Source: an uncultured Prevotella sp. (GTDB lineage: Bacteria; Bacteroidota; Bacteroidia; Bacteroidales; Bacteroidaceae). Taken from it: a DNA stretch of 55,689 nucleotides. This document shows positions 52,017-55,689 of this stretch, one piece after another. Numbering within the stretch: the first letter of the stretch is position 1; every line of letters starts with the position of its first letter. A program made the position numbers and the translations under genes. The notes below the pieces were generated by a model, which made no database searches, was not told where the DNA came from, and saw only the letters and a list, made by a program, of their open reading frames with translations. Location of the stretch: contig CALBJK010000071.1 of NCBI GenBank assembly GCA_937892695.1, positions 1 to 55,689 on the forward strand, read 5' to 3'.

Positions 52017-53687
52017 TCAATCTGAAGTGTTGCTCTTCCTCTGTTCCATACGACGCAATGCGAAGTCGTAAGCTTTATAATAATACTTTATAAAGTTGCT
52101 CCACAAGGCTTTCAGTGAGAGGTTTTCTGCATTCTTTCGAACCGTTTCAGCACTTTCAGAAGATAGGAAAGAATATTCTTCTATTGTTTTCTTTATGTTC
52201 TCCGCCACGTCGGAATAATTGTCGTCGTCGCGGTGAACCACTTCAACGCCATCGTTTAAAATACCCTTGTGGCCTAGTTCGGCATCAACCCATTTGCCGA
52301 ACCCGGCAAGATCGGTAGTAATACAAGGTACGTGGAAAGCGATTGCTTCAAGTGGAGTGTACCCCCAAGGCTCATAATAAGAAGGATAGACACAGAGGTC
52401 ATTGCCAAGTACAAGGTCGTAATACTGTATGTTTAGAATTCCGTCGTCACCGTTCAGATAGCAAGGAATGAACACGATTTTCACATTGTCGCCCTTCGCA
52501 TTTTCCATTCCGAGATACCTGAGCATTCCCAGTACACGGTCTTCGCCTTCGTTGTTCAACACATGGGTTACAACGGGATTTTCGAGCGGGGTGTCATACC
52601 CTTTATCTGATGACAGGCGTAGAGCCAAATCCTTGCGTGGTTCTTTCACCCATCCGGGTACTTCGATGAAGGCCAAGATCTGGCGCTTGGTTTTGCCGGA
52701 TACACGCAGACGGTTAATGGCTTCGATAAACACATCAATTCCTTTGTTTCTGAACTCATAGCGTCCACTGGTAGAGACAATCAGAGTATCATCGTCAAAA
52801 TGGCAACCAGTCAGAGCATTTGCCACTTTGAACAGACTTGCTCTGGCTGTTTTGCGCTTACGCGAGAACGTCTCTCCTCGTGGGACAAAATCGTTTTCGA
52901 ATCCGTTAGGCAGAACTACGTCGGCAGGTTTGTCGAGAAGTTCTGCACATTCGTGGTCGGTTATCTCGCTTACTGTAGTGAAGCAATCTACGTTATGCGC
53001 GGCCTGTTTTTCCACAGAATGCTTGCTCTGCATATTCAGTTCGGCTGCCATCTGGTCGCCGTTGTAACCTGGTAGATAAGCGTAGAGTTTCTTGTTGTTT
53101 CCGGCTATGCTGCGACCGATGCTTGTAGCATGGGTGGTGAAGATGGTCGCTATCCTTGGAAGAAAATGCTTGATGTACAGAAGCCCCAAGCCTGTCATCC
53201 ATTCATGACCTTGATACACGACATTCTCCGAAGGTTTTATATTATGATGATAGTAGCTCTCCACTACTTTGGCTGCCGCGTAAGAGAACATCGATGCTTC
53301 GTCGTAATCGCCGTAAGCATGAAGACTGTCAACGCCGAAAAGCTTCCACATCTCTGTATAAATGCTATCCTTCTGTGAAAAGAATGGAGCAAAGTCGACG
53401 AGAATGGCAACAGGATTGCCCGGCACATTCCAACGGCCTATCCTTACGGCCAGTCCTTCCTTTGCAGCTTCAAGCTTCCATTTTGGCAACAGAGTTTCGT
53501 CCTCGTCAAAATAAATGTTTTGAGAAGTTCCACCCAAATAAGGGCCTATAAAGACCAGATGGTCTCCCAGACGTTGATGTAAGGTCTTTGCACGAGTTGA
53601 AAGCACTGTGTAGATACCCCCTACCTTATTACAGACTTCCCAACTTGACTCAAATACATAATCAGGGAAAAGCAACTCTCTATTCAT
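52017..53687 (-). CDS. GT3-like glycogen synthase
   Basis: About 556 aa from the ATG at 53687 (MNRELLFPDYVFESSWEVCN). The frame opens earlier at 53729 (14 more residues, also after the promoter element at 53755); I prefer the later start because the family motif FESSWEVCNKVGGIYTVLS begins soon after it. The sequence resembles eukaryote-type (GT3) glycogen synthases more than GlgA: VYQGHEWMTGLGLLYIKH, TIFTTHATSIGRSIAG, SEITDHECAELLDKPAD, VVLPNGFENDF, and the catalytic Glu pair in YYEPWGYTPLEAIAF. It transfers glucose from an NDP donor to glycogen in the cytosol. It leads a two-gene unit with glgP. Confidence 0.9.
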   Translation of the reverse strand: MNRELLFPDYVFESSWEVCNKVGGIYTVLSTRAKTLHQRLGDHLVFIGPYLGGTSQNIYFDEDETLLPKWKLEAAKEGLAVRIGRWNVPGNPVAILVDFAPFFSQKDSIYTEMWKLFGVDSLHAYGDYDEASMFSYAAAKVVESYYHHNIKPSENVVYQGHEWMTGLGLLYIKHFLPRIATIFTTHATSIGRSIAGNNKKLYAYLPGYNGDQMAAELNMQSKHSVEKQAAHNVDCFTTVSEITDHECAELLDKPADVVLPNGFENDFVPRGETFSRKRKTARASLFKVANALTGCHFDDDTLIVSTSGRYEFRNKGIDVFIEAINRLRVSGKTKRQILAFIEVPGWVKEPRKDLALRLSSDKGYDTPLENPVVTHVLNNEGEDRVLGMLRYLGMENAKGDNVKIVFIPCYLNGDDGILNIQYYDLVLGNDLCVYPSYYEPWGYTPLEAIAFHVPCITTDLAGFGKWVDAELGHKGILNDGVEVVHRDDDNYSDVAENIKKTIEEYSFLSSESAETVRKNAENLSLKALWSNFIKYYYKAYDFALRRMEQRKSNTSD

Positions 53688-53754
53688 TGAAAATACATCC
53701 TTAATACGAACTAAATAGTTAAATTTCAATGCGGTAAAGCATCAAACAACATTG

Positions 53755-53762
53755 CAAATATA
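53755..53762 (-). promoter_or_regulatory. -7 element of the glycogen synthase promoter
   Basis: The minus strand reads TATATTTG; the start would be near 53748. A -33 TTTG is not present at the canonical distance. A plus-strand TACCTTTG at 53838-53845 is the likely -7 element for the gene at 53925. Confidence 0.55.
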
Positions 53763-53924
53763 GCACTAAAAAAACAAATGGCCAACCATTAATGCAATAA
53801 AAATAAAAAAAACGCCACTAATCTTGACTTATTTCATTACCTTTGTTCACATCACATCATATAAAGAAAAAAACAAGCCGAATAATAAAACAAAAAATAT
53901 AACAGCAAAACAATAGAAACAATT

Positions 53925-54401
53925 ATGAAAAATATTCTTTTATGCTCACTTCTTACCTTTTTGCCGATGGCAATGTCTGGACAAACAGCCAACGACTCCA
54001 TCTTTAAAGGGAGAATCTACAACGAGGAATACAAGGTGTTCTTCGTCATCAATCTCTATGAGAACAACGTCGTATCACCATATCAGGAAATATTCGGCGA
54101 ACTACCGGGCTACTTCGGCTCTGATACGGACGGACGTCAGTGGCTCATCACATCGGCCAAAATAAAGAATAAACACACGGCCACGCTTGCCATCACTAAC
54201 GATTATGGCAGCGAAGACCTGACCGCGACGCTCACCTACAAGGACGGAGTCTACACTCTGAAGCAGGAAGAGGGCAGCCGCATCAAGATTGCCGTAAACC
54301 GCAAATGGGTGAAGATACCGCAGACCTTGGATTTCAAGCGCACCGGAAATAAAAAAGGTGAAAAGCATGGGCTATTGAGAGCACAAGACTCAAGACCCTA
54401 A
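53925..54401 (+). CDS. secreted hypothetical protein
   Basis: 158 aa with a signal peptide ending near AMSG-Q. The mature part is short beta strands: SIFKGRIYNEEYKVFFVINLY, YFGSDTDGRQWLITSAKIK, KHTATLAITNDYG, SEDLTATLTYKDGVYTLKQE. I do not recognise a family; the layout suggests a small periplasmic beta-sandwich or lipocalin-like protein. A -7 element lies at 53838-53845. The last ~15 residues (GLLRAQDSRP) look unstructured and lie close to the IS remnant. Confidence 0.75.
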   Translation: MKNILLCSLLTFLPMAMSGQTANDSIFKGRIYNEEYKVFFVINLYENNVVSPYQEIFGELPGYFGSDTDGRQWLITSAKIKNKHTATLAITNDYGSEDLTATLTYKDGVYTLKQEEGSRIKIAVNRKWVKIPQTLDFKRTGNKKGEKHGLLRAQDSRP

Positions 54402-54553
54402 GCTTTTGTCTGATACATGCTTTGGGCCAACTCAAATCGTTTTGATATCAAGTTCTGATAGGTTGGGGGGGTGTAGTTTGCAAGCCTATTGCTGCATATT
54501 TTCATGCTCCTCTAAAACTGTAACTTAGAATTATGTACGAAGTGTCTTTCTAT

Positions 54554-54642
54554 ATTGTCCAAGTTAGGATATAGTCAAAAAGAAATGATTTGAGAATTAG
54601 CCAATCGGAAATTGAGAGTTAGAAGTGACTCCAACTCTTCTC
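54554..54642 (+). repeat. IS630 terminal inverted repeat, left
   Basis: Outer part ATTGTCCAAGTTA (54554-54566) matches the reverse complement of 55578-55590 at 11 of 13 positions. Inner part 54602-54642 matches the reverse complement of 55501-55541 at 37 of 41. The two parts are spaced almost identically at each end (35 and 36 nt). This left copy overlaps the 3' end of the transposase gene. Confidence 0.75.
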
Positions 54643-55500
54643 TGAAATCGGCAATCTTATCGAAAAATCGTCTGATTGCTTTTCTGAAATCTTCCTTAGT
54701 TCGGTAGAATCCAGTGTTGATAACTTTCTTCCGAAGAAATTTCCACAGTCTTTCTATCAAATTGAGATTTTGGGAATATGGCGGAAGGAATATCTGTTTG
54801 ATCTTTGTTCCTTTCACCCATTCTTTCAGTTCTTTGTTGTGATAATATCGTGCATTGTCAGAAATTATGTATATACATGAGGCTTCCGGGTGTTTGGCAA
54901 GAGCCTCCTTGTATAATTCCTGTTTTGACTTCGCATTAACACTCTCGCAATCATGGGCTATGACATCAGTTACATCATATGCATTCAAGAGTCCGTTGAT
55001 GTTGACACGGTCACGGCCACTCACTGTTAGCTGTTCAAACCGTTCACCTTTCTCTATCCATGCATAAGTGGAACGGCTGTTGTGGGTGGGATGCACCCTG
55101 TCGGCATAATACACCACAGCGTCTTCCCTCATGTCAGAGAGGGTCTTGCATAATTTATTAATGAAATCAGCTTGAGCGGACGCATCAGCCTCACATGGAA
55201 CTTCTGTCGTTTTCTTATAGGTGAAACCTATACGGTTCAACAAGTCAACAGTACCCTGTTGGGTATATTTCACGCCAAAAGTGCACAACATCCAATCTGC
55301 GACCGGTTTGGCATCCGTGTATATATGCTCTTTCAATTCACGGCAGAGGGCTGACAGTTGGGTACTTCAAGACAGCTCCAATAGCCTTTGTAGCCATCTC
55401 CCAACAAACTTTCCACACCGCCAACTTTGTATTTCTTGAGAGATGCAAGTAGTGTTTATAGTTGATGTACGTGGATGAAAACGGTCGGGTGTACATTCCC
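54575..55500 (-). pseudogene. IS630-family transposase, frameshifted
   Basis: The C-terminal 253 residues (from a TTG at 55336) are a good IS630/DDE_3 catalytic domain: Asp in VVYYADRVHPTHNSR, Asp in IYIISDNARYYHN and Glu in NLNLIERLWKFL; HIYTDAKPVADW and VDLLNRIGFTYKKTTEVPCE precede it. Homology continues upstream (STQLSALCREL) to a TGA at 55369-55367. Beyond it the DNA-binding part is in a second frame (ASLKKYKVGGVESLLGDGYK), and further upstream it returns to the first frame (FHPRTSTIN). Two compensating frameshifts and a missing start make it a pseudogene, unless the sequence has errors. It does not look programmed because the frame is restored. Confidence 0.8.
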
Positions 55501-55590
55501 GAGAATAGTTGGAGTTACTTCGAACTCTCAATTTCTGATTGAAGAATTTCCAAACTAGTTTAGTAATGTTCAAAAAATAACTTGTGCAAT
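55501..55590 (-). repeat. IS630 terminal inverted repeat, right
   Basis: Partner of the left repeat at 54554-54642, with the same inner 41-nt and outer 13-nt blocks in inverse order. The DNA lies upstream of the transposase coding region. Confidence 0.75.
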
Positions 55591-55689
55591 TTTAGGCATA
55601 CGTCCTTTAGCGAATTTTGGTACTAAGGTCTGCAAATGAAGACAATTGTAGGTCATTGAGATTTTATTCATATATAACATCTTATTTAT

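Larger units (their letters stand above)
54551..55594 (-). mobile_element. IS630-family insertion sequence, degenerate
   Basis: About 1.04 kb bounded by TA dinucleotides (54551-54552 and 55593-55594), as expected for IS630/Tc1-type elements. The ends are long imperfect inverted repeats (54554-54642 and 55501-55590). The single gene is an IS630 transposase with a disrupted N-terminal part. The last 95 nt of the window (55595-55689) show no feature; 54402-54550 likewise shows nothing except a G7 run. Confidence 0.75.

Noticed and set aside
54466..54472. Second G-run (G7) as a phase-variation tract
   Set aside because: Short, not near a recognisable promoter or a start codon, in a featureless gap.
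55367..55573. Separate small gene upstream of the IS630 transposase
   Set aside because: It is in the same frame as the transposase, includes the inverted repeat and a fragment of the transposase N-terminus (FHPRTST), so it is part of the decayed IS gene.

Overview
The window looks like chromosomal DNA from a member of the Bacteroidales, most likely Prevotella or a close relative. Three things point there: TTTG/TAnnTTTG promoters with 19-nt spacers in front of several genes, Mfa/FimA-type fimbriae with DUF3575 and DUF3868 partners, and family features such as an IF3 with a lysine- and alanine-rich tail and a GT3-like glycogen synthase. This assignment is inference; no rRNA or tRNA gene was found.

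1-6150 (minus strand): a secreted RHS/YD-repeat polymorphic toxin operon. A good promoter drives a small ORF, then a 1149-aa RHS protein ending in an HExxH metallopeptidase-like toxin domain, then a membrane-anchored probable immunity protein, then a second YD-repeat protein cut short by an in-frame TAA. 6151-6884 has no gene; it holds a short hairpin repeat and an array of degenerate 22-nt repeats.

6885-24046 (plus strand): surface structures. The first operon encodes a DUF3575 protein, a carboxypeptidase-regulatory/OmpA-like/TPR protein and an outer-membrane protein made of five tandem ~160-aa barrel-like modules. After a terminator, a G-rich tract lies next to a canonical promoter for the second operon: DUF3575, DUF3868/OmpA-like, Mfa1-type fimbrillin, Mfa2-type anchor and three lipoprotein accessory or tip subunits.

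24367-33676 (plus strand): a decayed GH43 gene, then a compact unsaturated-uronate (pectin) catabolic operon: KduD-type reductase, DUF4861 lipoprotein, an orphan galactitol-PTS-type EIIC permease, KduI with a signal peptide, KDG kinase and KDPG aldolase. A terminator follows, then a secreted GH105-DUF2264 fusion. The gene set suggests that unsaturated uronate is released and isomerised in the periplasm, imported without phosphorylation, and converted to pyruvate and glyceraldehyde-3-phosphate.

34019-54401: mostly core genes: C1 peptidase and aminopeptidase P, patatin-like lipase, GAPDH, SLC13/RCK_C transporter, Tex, infC-rpmI-rplT, a TenI-like protein with prs, a TlpA-like lipoprotein, a BNR-type propeller protein, glycogen synthase with glycogen phosphorylase, and a secreted hypothetical protein. 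The window ends with a decayed IS630-type element.
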